This document shows positions 13,776-20,253 of a stretch of 20,253 nucleotides of DNA, piece by piece. The translations under genes were made by a program, and so were the position numbers. The notes under the pieces were generated by a model. It saw only the letters and a program-made list of their open reading frames with translations, was not told the DNA's origin and did not search any database. The DNA is from an uncultured Blautia sp. (GTDB lineage Bacteria > Bacillota > Clostridia > Lachnospirales > Lachnospiraceae), in NCBI GenBank assembly GCA_934402155.1, contig CAKRTP010000021.1:1-20253 (forward strand), given 5' to 3'. How positions within the stretch are numbered: the first letter of the stretch is position 1; each line of letters starts with the position of its first letter.

Positions 13776-14301
13776 CGCAAGCGCCTCCTTTTTTGTGATA
13801 GATCGGGATTCCATAGACTACTTCCACAACTTCATCCGCGATCATTGCGAGCTCCTGATTGATCTTTCCAAGATATTTCTGATAAGTTTTTGTCTCTCCC
13901 TCATAAGAAGCTGCTTCAGAAAAAATCTCATTTGTGACGATCACCAGATTCTCTGCCTGTTCCCGAAGAGACTCTACTCCCTTTTTGATCTCCCGGACTG
14001 TCCTTTCATGAGCTCCGTTTTCCTGAAACATCTCATTTGCCACAAGATTTGACATACATTCCAGAAGAACCGTACTTCCTTCCGGCACCTTCACCTGAGC
14101 AAGTCCGGTATAACATTCAACCGTCTCAAAACCTTTGCCCTGACGCATATTCTGATGACGCTGCACTCTTTTTCTGCTTTCCTCATCAAAAGGAAACATC
14201 GTCGCAATATAAACTCTCGCCGCCTTGCCAAAAGCCACTACCTGATCTTCGGCAAAAGCAGATTTTCCGCTTCCGCTGCCTCCCGTTACAAGAATCATCA
14301 T
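13750..14301 (-). CDS. cobU: CobU, adenosylcobinamide kinase/adenosylcobinamide-phosphate guanylyltransferase
   Basis: Bifunctional enzyme that phosphorylates adenosylcobinamide and attaches GMP. 183 aa. P-loop GGSGSGKS (7-14), YIAT strand (31-34), and RHQ (48-50), where H49 lines up with the guanylylated histidine of Salmonella CobU. The C-terminal part has IVTNEIFSE and GKINQELA; the canonical NEVGxGIVP is changed to NEIFSEAAS. Start: ATG pair at 14301/14298 with GAGGAG 10 nt upstream, directly after the cobT stop (TGAAATG); a longer frame from 14319 would include the Shine-Dalgarno. A shorter CobU-like protein is encoded two genes downstream. Confidence 0.87.
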   Translation of the reverse strand: MMILVTGGSGSGKSAFAEDQVVAFGKAARVYIATMFPFDEESRKRVQRHQNMRQGKGFETVECYTGLAQVKVPEGSTVLLECMSNLVANEMFQENGAHERTVREIKKGVESLREQAENLVIVTNEIFSEAASYEGETKTYQKYLGKINQELAMIADEVVEVVYGIPIYHKKGGACGEESVEQF

Positions 14302-14302
14302 T

Positions 14303-15355
14303 TCAGACAAGCTCCTCATACTGTTCTACATGAATATCATCAAAAGTGCTCATAGACTGATAAACTGCCACTCCCATATCGACAAACGGGAACAGCGCCA
14401 CTGCGCCGCTGCCCTCTCCAAGGCACATATCAGCATGAAGCACAGCTTCTTTTCCGAGAGCTTTCAGTATCAGACGTGCTGCCGGTTCTTTTGACACATG
14501 GGACGCGATCATATAATTACCCGCTTCAGGGCAGATCCTCTGTGCAATCAGTGCTGCAACACAGGAAATAAAGCCGTCGATCACAACAGGAACCTTAAAT
14601 GCCGCACCACCAAGAAATACGCCTGCCATACCGGCGATATCCAGTCCACCGACTTTTGCAAGAACGTCAATCGGGTCTTCCGGATCAGGCTGATGCTTCT
14701 CAATTGCCTTTCTGATGGCTGTGATCTTGCGGCTCAGTCCATCACTGGAAAGCCCTGCACCGCGTCCTGTCATCTCTTCCACAGGGCGGTCAAGAAGAAC
14801 AGAGGCAACGGCACTGCTGGTTGTTGTATTTCCGATTCCCATCTCGCCGGTTGCAAAAAGTCCATAACCTTCCGATGTAAGTCTTGATACCATCTCAATT
14901 CCCGCTTCAATCCCTCTCACAGCCTCTTCCCTGGTCATTGCCGGCTCTTTTACCATGTTTCTGGTTCCCATGGCCACTTTAAGATCTGTCGGAACTTTTG
15001 TGTCCACAGCCATTCCAACATCTACCGGGTACACATCTGTGCCGCACTGACGGCACATAGTGCAGGCTGAGGTAGCACCTGAGAGGAAATTTTCTGCAAC
15101 GATCGCGGTAACCTCCTGACCGGTCTGCGTCACTCCTTCTTCTACCACGCCATTGTCTGCACACATGGCAACCAGTGCCCGTTTCGCAAGGTTCATATCC
15201 GGGTTTCCTGTAATTCCGGCGATCTGAACGATAATATCTTCCATTTTTCCAAGAGAATGCAGCGGCTTGGCAATGCTGTCCCATCTTTTTCTGGAAATTT
15301 CCATTGCTTTCTCATCCAGCGGATGAATTTTCTGAAGTGTTTCTTCTATTGTCAT
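14303..15355 (-). CDS. cobT: CobT, nicotinate-nucleotide:dimethylbenzimidazole phosphoribosyltransferase
   Basis: Activates the lower-ligand base (dimethylbenzimidazole or another base) to its alpha-ribotide. 350 aa, the standard length. Key motifs: SLGKMEDI (34-41), CADNGVVEEGVTQT (65-78), GEMGIGNTT (170-178), TGRGAGLS (196-203) and LGEGSGA (312-318), whose E314 corresponds to the catalytic Glu of Salmonella CobT. Start: ATG at 15355 with GGGGGA 8 nt upstream; an in-frame ATG at 15427 lies inside the preceding gtrA-like gene and adds a tail without family similarity. It follows gtrA by only 25 bp, leaving no room for a B12 riboswitch. Confidence 0.92.
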   Translation of the reverse strand: MTIEETLQKIHPLDEKAMEISRKRWDSIAKPLHSLGKMEDIIVQIAGITGNPDMNLAKRALVAMCADNGVVEEGVTQTGQEVTAIVAENFLSGATSACTMCRQCGTDVYPVDVGMAVDTKVPTDLKVAMGTRNMVKEPAMTREEAVRGIEAGIEMVSRLTSEGYGLFATGEMGIGNTTTSSAVASVLLDRPVEEMTGRGAGLSSDGLSRKITAIRKAIEKHQPDPEDPIDVLAKVGGLDIAGMAGVFLGGAAFKVPVVIDGFISCVAALIAQRICPEAGNYMIASHVSKEPAARLILKALGKEAVLHADMCLGEGSGAVALFPFVDMGVAVYQSMSTFDDIHVEQYEELV

Positions 15356-15380
15356 CTTGAAATCCCCCGACTTTATAATT

Positions 15381-15824
15381 TTAATCTGTAAGATCAGATT
15401 TTTTACTTTTTCCTGTTGTAAACACAAAAAACTTACTGAATATGTAATTCAGTGCAAGAACGATAAACTGTGTGATAAATTTTCCTGCCATATCATTCAT
15501 CCTGCATACTTCCACCAGAAGCCACACGCCTCCGACTTCTATTACCATCGTCACAAGACGTGCGCTGATGAATTTGCAGAACGGACGAAAATGATCTTTA
15601 AGTGTCTCACACTTATCCTGAAATACATATCTGGAATTAACGACATACGCAAAGAGAATTGCCGTGATGATCGATATCAGATTTGCTGTATTTAATTCCA
15701 CACCGCATTTTCGAAGCACAAAAAAGCAGACCAGGTTGACAAGTGTCGTACAGCCTCCGAAGAACACATACCGGACCACGTCATTCTGATAAAAACGCAG
15801 GATCAGGTTTTTTATTTTTTTCAT
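15381..15824 (-). CDS. GtrA-like membrane protein (polyprenyl-linked sugar flippase type)
   Basis: 147-aa small membrane protein with four hydrophobic segments (about 17-37, 46-64, 83-106, 114-135) and the GtrA/GtcA hallmarks NSRYVF (63-68) and NYIFSKFFVF (126-135). The family is thought to move polyprenyl-phosphate sugars across the membrane for wall polymer or LPS glycosylation. ATG at 15824 with AGGAG 7 nt upstream, 9 bp after the glycosyltransferase gene, so the two form a donor-making and flipping pair. Confidence 0.87.
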   Translation of the reverse strand: MKKIKNLILRFYQNDVVRYVFFGGCTTLVNLVCFFVLRKCGVELNTANLISIITAILFAYVVNSRYVFQDKCETLKDHFRPFCKFISARLVTMVIEVGGVWLLVEVCRMNDMAGKFITQFIVLALNYIFSKFFVFTTGKSKKSDLTD

Positions 15825-15833
15825 AACAATCTC

Positions 15834-16796
15834 CTATCTCCCATCATGTCTGGCACTTTCGGAGATATCCTCCTCTCCGCGCACGATCCTCGAAACAATA
15901 TAACGCGGACGGCGTTTTACTTCCTCATAGATCTTGGCAATATAATATCCAATGATACCCAGACTCAGCATGATCGCACTTCCGATCAGAAGAAGAACAA
16001 GCATGGTCGTCGTGTATCCTTCTACAGCATGTCCTGTAAAATACTGGATCAGTGAATAAATGATCAGGATCATGGAACCCAGAAAACAGATTCCTCCTCC
16101 GACTGTCACAAACTGGAGCGGCAGAGTTGTAAATGCGACAATATTTGTAAAAGCATATTTTACCAGAGACCAGGTAGACCATTTTGATTCTCCTGCCTCT
16201 CTTTCATGAACTTCAAATTTTACCGATGTTGTCTTAAATCCGACCCATGAGGAAGTCGCCCGGAAAAACATATTTCTCTCCGGCATGGCAAGAATATTAT
16301 CCACCACCTGACGATCCATCATTTTGAAGTCAGATGCATTCTGCATATCAATGCCTGTTGCCTTTGACATGATCCCATAGAAAAAGCCTGCACTTTCTTT
16401 GTGGAAAAAGCTTTCTTTTCCACGACTCTTTTTTACACCTTCAATAACCTCATAGCCCTGCTTCCAGAGCTCATACATTTCTATCAGTGTTTCCGGCGGA
16501 TGCTGAAGATCGCAGTCCATAACAGCAATCACAGATCCTGATGCCTGCGCCATTCCTGCAAAAACTGCAGCTTCTTTTCCGAAATTCCTGGAAAAACGCA
16601 CTCCGAGAACTGCCGGGTTCTTCTGCCCTGCCCTGATGATCTCCTCCCAGGTATTGTCGCTGGATCCGTCATTTACAAGAACCAGTTCATAGGGAATCCC
16701 TGCTTCTTCCAGTACTTTTCGGAGAACTTCGCAGGTCTTCCCTACCATAAGGCCCTCGTTGTAAGCCGGAAGCACAACTGACAGCATATTTTTCAT
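15834..16796 (-). CDS. Family 2 polyprenyl-phosphate glycosyltransferase (CsbB/GtrB-like)
   Basis: Makes a polyprenyl-phosphate-linked sugar from a nucleotide sugar at the inner membrane face. 320 aa. Catalytic GT2 domain: VVLPAYNEG (7-15), LVNDGSSDNTW (40-50), DCDLQHPPE (94-102) and SDFKMMDR (155-162). Two C-terminal membrane segments follow (about 217-250 and 262-291), as in CsbB, GtrB and ArnC. Start: ATG at 16796 overlaps the yfhO stop as ATGA, with GAGG 11 nt upstream; the longer frame from 16874 lies within yfhO. With its YfhO and GtrA neighbours it matches the three-part glycosylation system known for B. subtilis and Listeria teichoic acids. Sugar and acceptor cannot be read from sequence. 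Confidence 0.88.
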   Translation of the reverse strand: MKNMLSVVLPAYNEGLMVGKTCEVLRKVLEEAGIPYELVLVNDGSSDNTWEEIIRAGQKNPAVLGVRFSRNFGKEAAVFAGMAQASGSVIAVMDCDLQHPPETLIEMYELWKQGYEVIEGVKKSRGKESFFHKESAGFFYGIMSKATGIDMQNASDFKMMDRQVVDNILAMPERNMFFRATSSWVGFKTTSVKFEVHEREAGESKWSTWSLVKYAFTNIVAFTTLPLQFVTVGGGICFLGSMILIIYSLIQYFTGHAVEGYTTTMLVLLLIGSAIMLSLGIIGYYIAKIYEEVKRRPRYIVSRIVRGEEDISESARHDGR

Positions 16797-19564
16797 GATT
16801 TTTGAAACCTCTTTTTCTTTCTGTTTATTAACACTAACACAATGTAGCACAATACCCCGATGCAAGTCAAGCACAGACCCGCCTTAAGATACGGTGTACA
16901 GTATACCAGACGGATCTCATGTTTACCCTCCGGTAATTCCAGTGCCATATACATGGTATTTGCTTCCCTGATCTCTGTTTTTTCCCCATCCACATAAGCT
17001 GTCCATCCTTCGCTGTACGGAACAGAGATTACCAGTGCTTTTCTGTCAGAAAGAGAAATTTCTCCGCTTATCTCATTATTTCCAAGTTTCACATTGGTCA
17101 GAACTTCCTCACCAAGTTTTCTGGTCTGTCTGTCGACCTCTTTCATTGGCTGACAGCAGATCTTGAGGCTGTCAAAACTGTAAACTCCTGTATTTTCAAA
17201 AGTCAGAGTGATCGTATGCCTGCCTTTTTCACTGTACCCGGTATTGCAGAGGAAATTGTGTTTTCCGCTGTATGCATTATATTTATTTGTAAAAATCCGA
17301 ATTGATTTGCTGAGAAAACGTCCTCCAAGCTGAATAGTTGCCTTCTGGCTTTCTTTCCAGTAACGCCATCTGCTGTTCTCTTTGAGAAGCTTATTCTTCT
17401 CATAGACCGTCATTTTTTCCCATTTTTTGTCACTGATCATTTCTCTCGGTGACAATCCGTCATAATCCAGGCCTTCTGTGACAAGATAAGTCTCTGCATC
17501 GTCCTCCCCCTCAAACACCAGCTTAAGCTGTGCATTCTCCTGCGTGACTATAATCCTGCCGTTTTTGAGACGACACCCGGTTCCTTCTGACGTATAATAG
17601 GAAACTTCATGATCATTGAAGTATGTCCGGGTCTTTGGAAGAGAACTTTCCTCAAGAACCACACCCTGCAGAAGTGCCTGCTGTTTCTCTGTCACCGACA
17701 TTTTATTGTAATCCTCTTCTGATATCCAGGAATCATATGTATATCCAAGAGGCAGGGCATCCTCATTCGCATATGTCAGATATGTTTTTCCTTTTTTCTC
17801 AGCCTGACCACACAGCCGGGAATAACCATACGGAAGATACAGTTCTTCTCCCTTCTGAACCACAAAATATCTGACAGAAGCCAGACGATCAAGGATCGTC
17901 CTTCCATCCAGATTATTGTAATGCTGTTCCCACGGTGTGTTCAGATACATTTCATCAAAGAAATTCGCAATGCTTGAGCTCGCCACACTAAAATAATAGG
18001 CTGTACTGTTTGTTCCCATCTGCATGGCAGAATTTTCACTGGACGAAGCATCCATCTGGTCATAACGATATATGGAATCATCCTCTGTATCCAGAACAGC
18101 CAGATCGACACCCGTTTCCAGCTTTTGCAGTGCTTCACCATTTTCGGTAAACTCCGAGAGATAATCTTTTTCATAAGAATACTGATATGCAATATTAAAC
18201 AAAATACCTGCAATCAGAAATCCTGCGGTCATCAAACAGAGATTCTTCTCTCTCACAAAGATATTTCCAAAGGAAAGTACTGTAAATGTCGAGAGTGTCA
18301 GAAGAACCACCGCCAGCAGATTTCTCTGTGTCCTTGCCGCCTCAGGAAAAAGTGCCAGGGCGCAGTAGACCAGAAGCATCATAAATACCCTTCGCTTTTC
18401 TTTGAGACTCAGCGAAAACAGTTCCGGATATATTTTTACAAAGATGTATGCGATCAGCATCCCATATGCCCAGATCCAGCGATTGGAAACATAGGAAAAT
18501 CCATTCAGAACATGACCTGCAAACGGGAGCAGCAAAAAAACATTCAGAAGTACAAATCCAGCTTTAAGTGCTGTGTATTTTTTCTTTTTCGCAAACAGCA
18601 CAAAAACGCCTGCAAGTGAAACTGCCGTGTAACCGGCAACGCCCCACTGGATCATATTCTCTCCGATCAGACATCCAAGATATTTTTCATAATAAATTTT
18701 ATCATAAAACAGTGGCACATAATTTTCTGCCTTAAATCGATCTGTTCCAAAAACAGGAACGATTACAGGAAGCAGGATCACCGCTGCGATCAGTACTGCG
18801 ATCACCGAATACAGCGCAAAAATTCCAAGCCATCTCACGATATTTTTGACAGACCTGTCCGTAAACAGATCAAAATAACGAAAAGCTGCATAAAGCACCA
18901 TAAAAATGCCCAGCATATAAAAGAAATAAAAATTTGAAAGACCTGCCAGCGCCACAGACAAGATAAACAGGTAAGGTTTTTCTTTCTTATAGATCTTATC
19001 AATTCCCAGAAGGATCAGCGGAAGATAAATCATCGGGTTTGAAAAATACGGATGCTTCATTGCAGCATATATTGTCCATCCCGCAAAAATATAGATCATC
19101 GTTCCCATAAAAGTAGCCTGTTTTGAATTCTTATGGTAAAAGCTGTATCTGCTGAATGCAATTCCGGCCAGATAAATGCGAAGAAAGATCAAAAACGCAT
19201 ACAAGATCTCTGTTTTGGACGCAGGGACCAAAACTGACAGCAGTGTCAGCGGATCTCCTATCACATAGTAATGCAGAGTAGTCAGGATATCCGAACCGTA
19301 TCCGATATGCATATCCCATAACGGCATGGCGAATTCATGTTCAACAAATAATGTATAAAGAACTTTTCTGAGATATTTGCCATAATAAGCCAGTGAGTTC
19401 AGATGCTGCGGCACCCCGTCATGACTCCAGACAAGTGATTTCCCATTTGTTAAAAATTTGAGATATAAGGTCAGGGCAACTGCAAGAAAGGCTGCAGTGT
19501 ATAACAGATAAAAATCTATATTTCTTTTTTTTCCCAGTCTTTTATTCATGTCATTCTCTTTCAT
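16793..19564 (-). CDS. yfhO: YfhO family membrane protein (GT-C type glycosyltransferase)
   Basis: 923 aa. About a dozen hydrophobic segments occupy residues ~18-460, then a large extracytoplasmic domain (~465-890) and one C-terminal segment (~893-914) followed by a basic tail. The first outer loop holds VWSHDGVPQHLNS (D49), the usual place of the catalytic acid in GT-C enzymes. The C-terminal ISVPYSEGWTAYVDG and LPEGKHEIRL are typical of YfhO. In B. subtilis YfhO works with CsbB to decorate lipoteichoic acid with GlcNAc; the likely job here is transfer of the flipped sugar to a surface polymer. Start ATG at 19564 with AGGA 11 nt upstream; ATG at 19549 is also possible. No clear promoter was found between the nifJ terminator and this gene. 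Confidence 0.85.
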   Translation of the reverse strand: MKENDMNKRLGKKRNIDFYLLYTAAFLAVALTLYLKFLTNGKSLVWSHDGVPQHLNSLAYYGKYLRKVLYTLFVEHEFAMPLWDMHIGYGSDILTTLHYYVIGDPLTLLSVLVPASKTEILYAFLIFLRIYLAGIAFSRYSFYHKNSKQATFMGTMIYIFAGWTIYAAMKHPYFSNPMIYLPLILLGIDKIYKKEKPYLFILSVALAGLSNFYFFYMLGIFMVLYAAFRYFDLFTDRSVKNIVRWLGIFALYSVIAVLIAAVILLPVIVPVFGTDRFKAENYVPLFYDKIYYEKYLGCLIGENMIQWGVAGYTAVSLAGVFVLFAKKKKYTALKAGFVLLNVFLLLPFAGHVLNGFSYVSNRWIWAYGMLIAYIFVKIYPELFSLSLKEKRRVFMMLLVYCALALFPEAARTQRNLLAVVLLTLSTFTVLSFGNIFVREKNLCLMTAGFLIAGILFNIAYQYSYEKDYLSEFTENGEALQKLETGVDLAVLDTEDDSIYRYDQMDASSSENSAMQMGTNSTAYYFSVASSSIANFFDEMYLNTPWEQHYNNLDGRTILDRLASVRYFVVQKGEELYLPYGYSRLCGQAEKKGKTYLTYANEDALPLGYTYDSWISEEDYNKMSVTEKQQALLQGVVLEESSLPKTRTYFNDHEVSYYTSEGTGCRLKNGRIIVTQENAQLKLVFEGEDDAETYLVTEGLDYDGLSPREMISDKKWEKMTVYEKNKLLKENSRWRYWKESQKATIQLGGRFLSKSIRIFTNKYNAYSGKHNFLCNTGYSEKGRHTITLTFENTGVYSFDSLKICCQPMKEVDRQTRKLGEEVLTNVKLGNNEISGEISLSDRKALVISVPYSEGWTAYVDGEKTEIREANTMYMALELPEGKHEIRLVYCTPYLKAGLCLTCIGVLCYIVLVLINRKKKRFQKS

Positions 19565-19587
19565 AAAAATCTGTATCCTGTACGAAG

Positions 19588-19619
19588 AAAAAAGCCGCGG
19601 TACATAAAAGTACCGCGGC
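19588..19619 (-). terminator. Rho-independent terminator of nifJ
   Basis: Perfect 10-bp stem GCCGCGGTAC/GTACCGCGGC (19594-19603 with 19610-19619), 6-nt loop, followed on the minus strand by six Ts (19593-19588). It lies 16 nt after the nifJ stop and 24 nt before yfhO. Confidence 0.95.
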
Positions 19620-19635
19620 CAACATTAACTCTGAA

Positions 19636-20253
19636 TTATTCTTCTTCGCCGTACATAGCTACAAGTTTATTCAGATATTCATATCTTGCTTTTGCTTCAG
19701 ATTCGTTCTTAGCAAACAGTCTTGCTGCTTTTTCAGGATTCTGACGCTGTAAGGAGTTGTAACGAACCTCGCCGTTCAGGAAGTCCATGTAGTTCTCCAT
19801 ATCCGGTGTCTTGGAATCCAGAGCAAACTTCTTGTCTGCTGCCGGGTTGAAGCGGAAGTTGTGCCAGTATCCGCACTTAACTGCCAGTTCTTCTTCTGTC
19901 TGAGCTTTTGCCATACCTTTCTTGATACCATGGTTGATACATGGAGCGTATGCAATGATCAGAGACGGTCCCGGATAAGCTTCTGCTTCAGCAATTGCTT
20001 TAACAGTCTGGTTGAAGTCAGCACCCATAGAGATCTGTGCTACATATACATAGCCATAGCTCATTGCGATGGAAGCCATATCTTTCTTCTTGGTTTCTTT
20101 ACCGCCAGCTGCGAACTGAGCGATTGCACCTGTCGGTGTAGATTTAGAGGACTGTCCGCCTGTGTTGGAGTAAACCTCTGTATCGAATACCATAACGTTG
20201 ATGTCACGTCCGCTTGCAAGAACATGGTCAACACCACCGAATCCGATATCGTA
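19636..20253 (-). CDS. nifJ: Pyruvate:ferredoxin (flavodoxin) oxidoreductase, C-terminal part (5' end cut by window)
   Basis: Oxidises pyruvate to acetyl-CoA and CO2, reducing ferredoxin. The frame is open to the window edge; 205 codons are visible out of roughly 1,180 in the whole enzyme. The stretch covers the end of the thiamine pyrophosphate domain: YDIGFGGVDHVLASG at the edge, then DTEVYSNTGGQSSKSTPTG with the Mg/TPP-binding Asn, and YAPCINHGI, whose Cys corresponds to the extra ligand of the TPP-proximal [4Fe-4S] cluster. The C-terminal helix ends in MYGEEE. A housekeeping gene with its own terminator, probably unrelated in regulation to the neighbours. Confidence 0.95.
   Translation of the reverse strand, partial: YDIGFGGVDHVLASGRDINVMVFDTEVYSNTGGQSSKSTPTGAIAQFAAGGKETKKKDMASIAMSYGYVYVAQISMGADFNQTVKAIAEAEAYPGPSLIIAYAPCINHGIKKGMAKAQTEEELAVKCGYWHNFRFNPAADKKFALDSKTPDMENYMDFLNGEVRYNSLQRQNPEKAARLFAKNESEAKARYEYLNKLVAMYGEEE

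Noticed and set aside
15356..15380. Cobalamin riboswitch before cobT.
   Set aside because: Only 25 nt separate gtrA and cobT, and no B12-box-like sequence was seen near the cob genes.
19565..19720. Promoter for yfhO such as a TTGTAG/AATAAT pair in the end of nifJ.
   Set aside because: Poor match and it would lie upstream of the strong nifJ terminator; no convincing pair fits in the 24 nt after the terminator.

Overview
The window reads like part of a gut Lachnospiraceae-type (Clostridia) chromosome: moderate-to-low GC, strong AGGAGG-type ribosome binding sites, a single-chain pyruvate:ferredoxin oxidoreductase, anaerobic cobalamin salvage genes and a selenium-dependent molybdenum hydroxylase cluster. 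The genus cannot be fixed from this sequence alone. All supported genes lie on the minus strand, so transcription runs from high to low coordinates. The window holds 16 genes, two of them cut by the window edges, with few gaps and many ATGA-type overlaps.

Right end (about 20253-19588): the C-terminal part of pyruvate:ferredoxin oxidoreductase (nifJ), closed by a perfect GC-rich terminator. Next (19564-15381) is a three-gene surface glycosylation set: a YfhO-type GT-C membrane protein, a CsbB/GtrB-type polyprenyl-phosphate glycosyltransferase and a GtrA-type flippase. With only 25 bp between, this runs into a cobalamin lower-ligand/nucleotide-loop block (15355-12009): cobT, cobU, cobS, a short second CobU-like protein and a CobC-like phosphatase. 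A long A/T-flanked terminator (11928-11969) ends this block. No cobalamin riboswitch is visible.

Left 11.9 kb: a purine-catabolic, selenium-dependent molybdenum hydroxylase locus. A good sigma-A promoter at 11858-11886, overlapped by a tandem repeat, drives ssnA, ygfK, a fused [2Fe-2S]-Mo hydroxylase (Se-dependent xanthine dehydrogenase type) and an RnfB-like polyferredoxin. A 315-bp gap (5127-5441) then holds two near-identical RNA hairpins, a second promoter and a terminator-like hairpin. After it come xdhA, xdhB and xdhC (three-subunit xanthine dehydrogenase) and the selenium/Mo-cofactor maturation genes yqeB and yqeC; yqeC runs off the left edge.

Inferred joint role: the Mo hydroxylases interconvert or oxidise purines, YgfK and SsnA act in reductive/hydrolytic purine breakdown, the polyferredoxin carries electrons between them, and YqeB/YqeC supply the selenium-containing Mo centre. 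Two points stand out. YgfK lacks the NAD(P)H/FAD (GltD-like) domain of the E. coli protein, and the fused hydroxylase has no FAD subunit of its own. Together with the soluble RnfB-like polyferredoxin this points to ferredoxin-linked rather than NAD(P)H-linked electron flow. The other lead is the promoter-leader-terminator unit in front of xdhA, which has the layout of an attenuator or riboswitch of unknown class.
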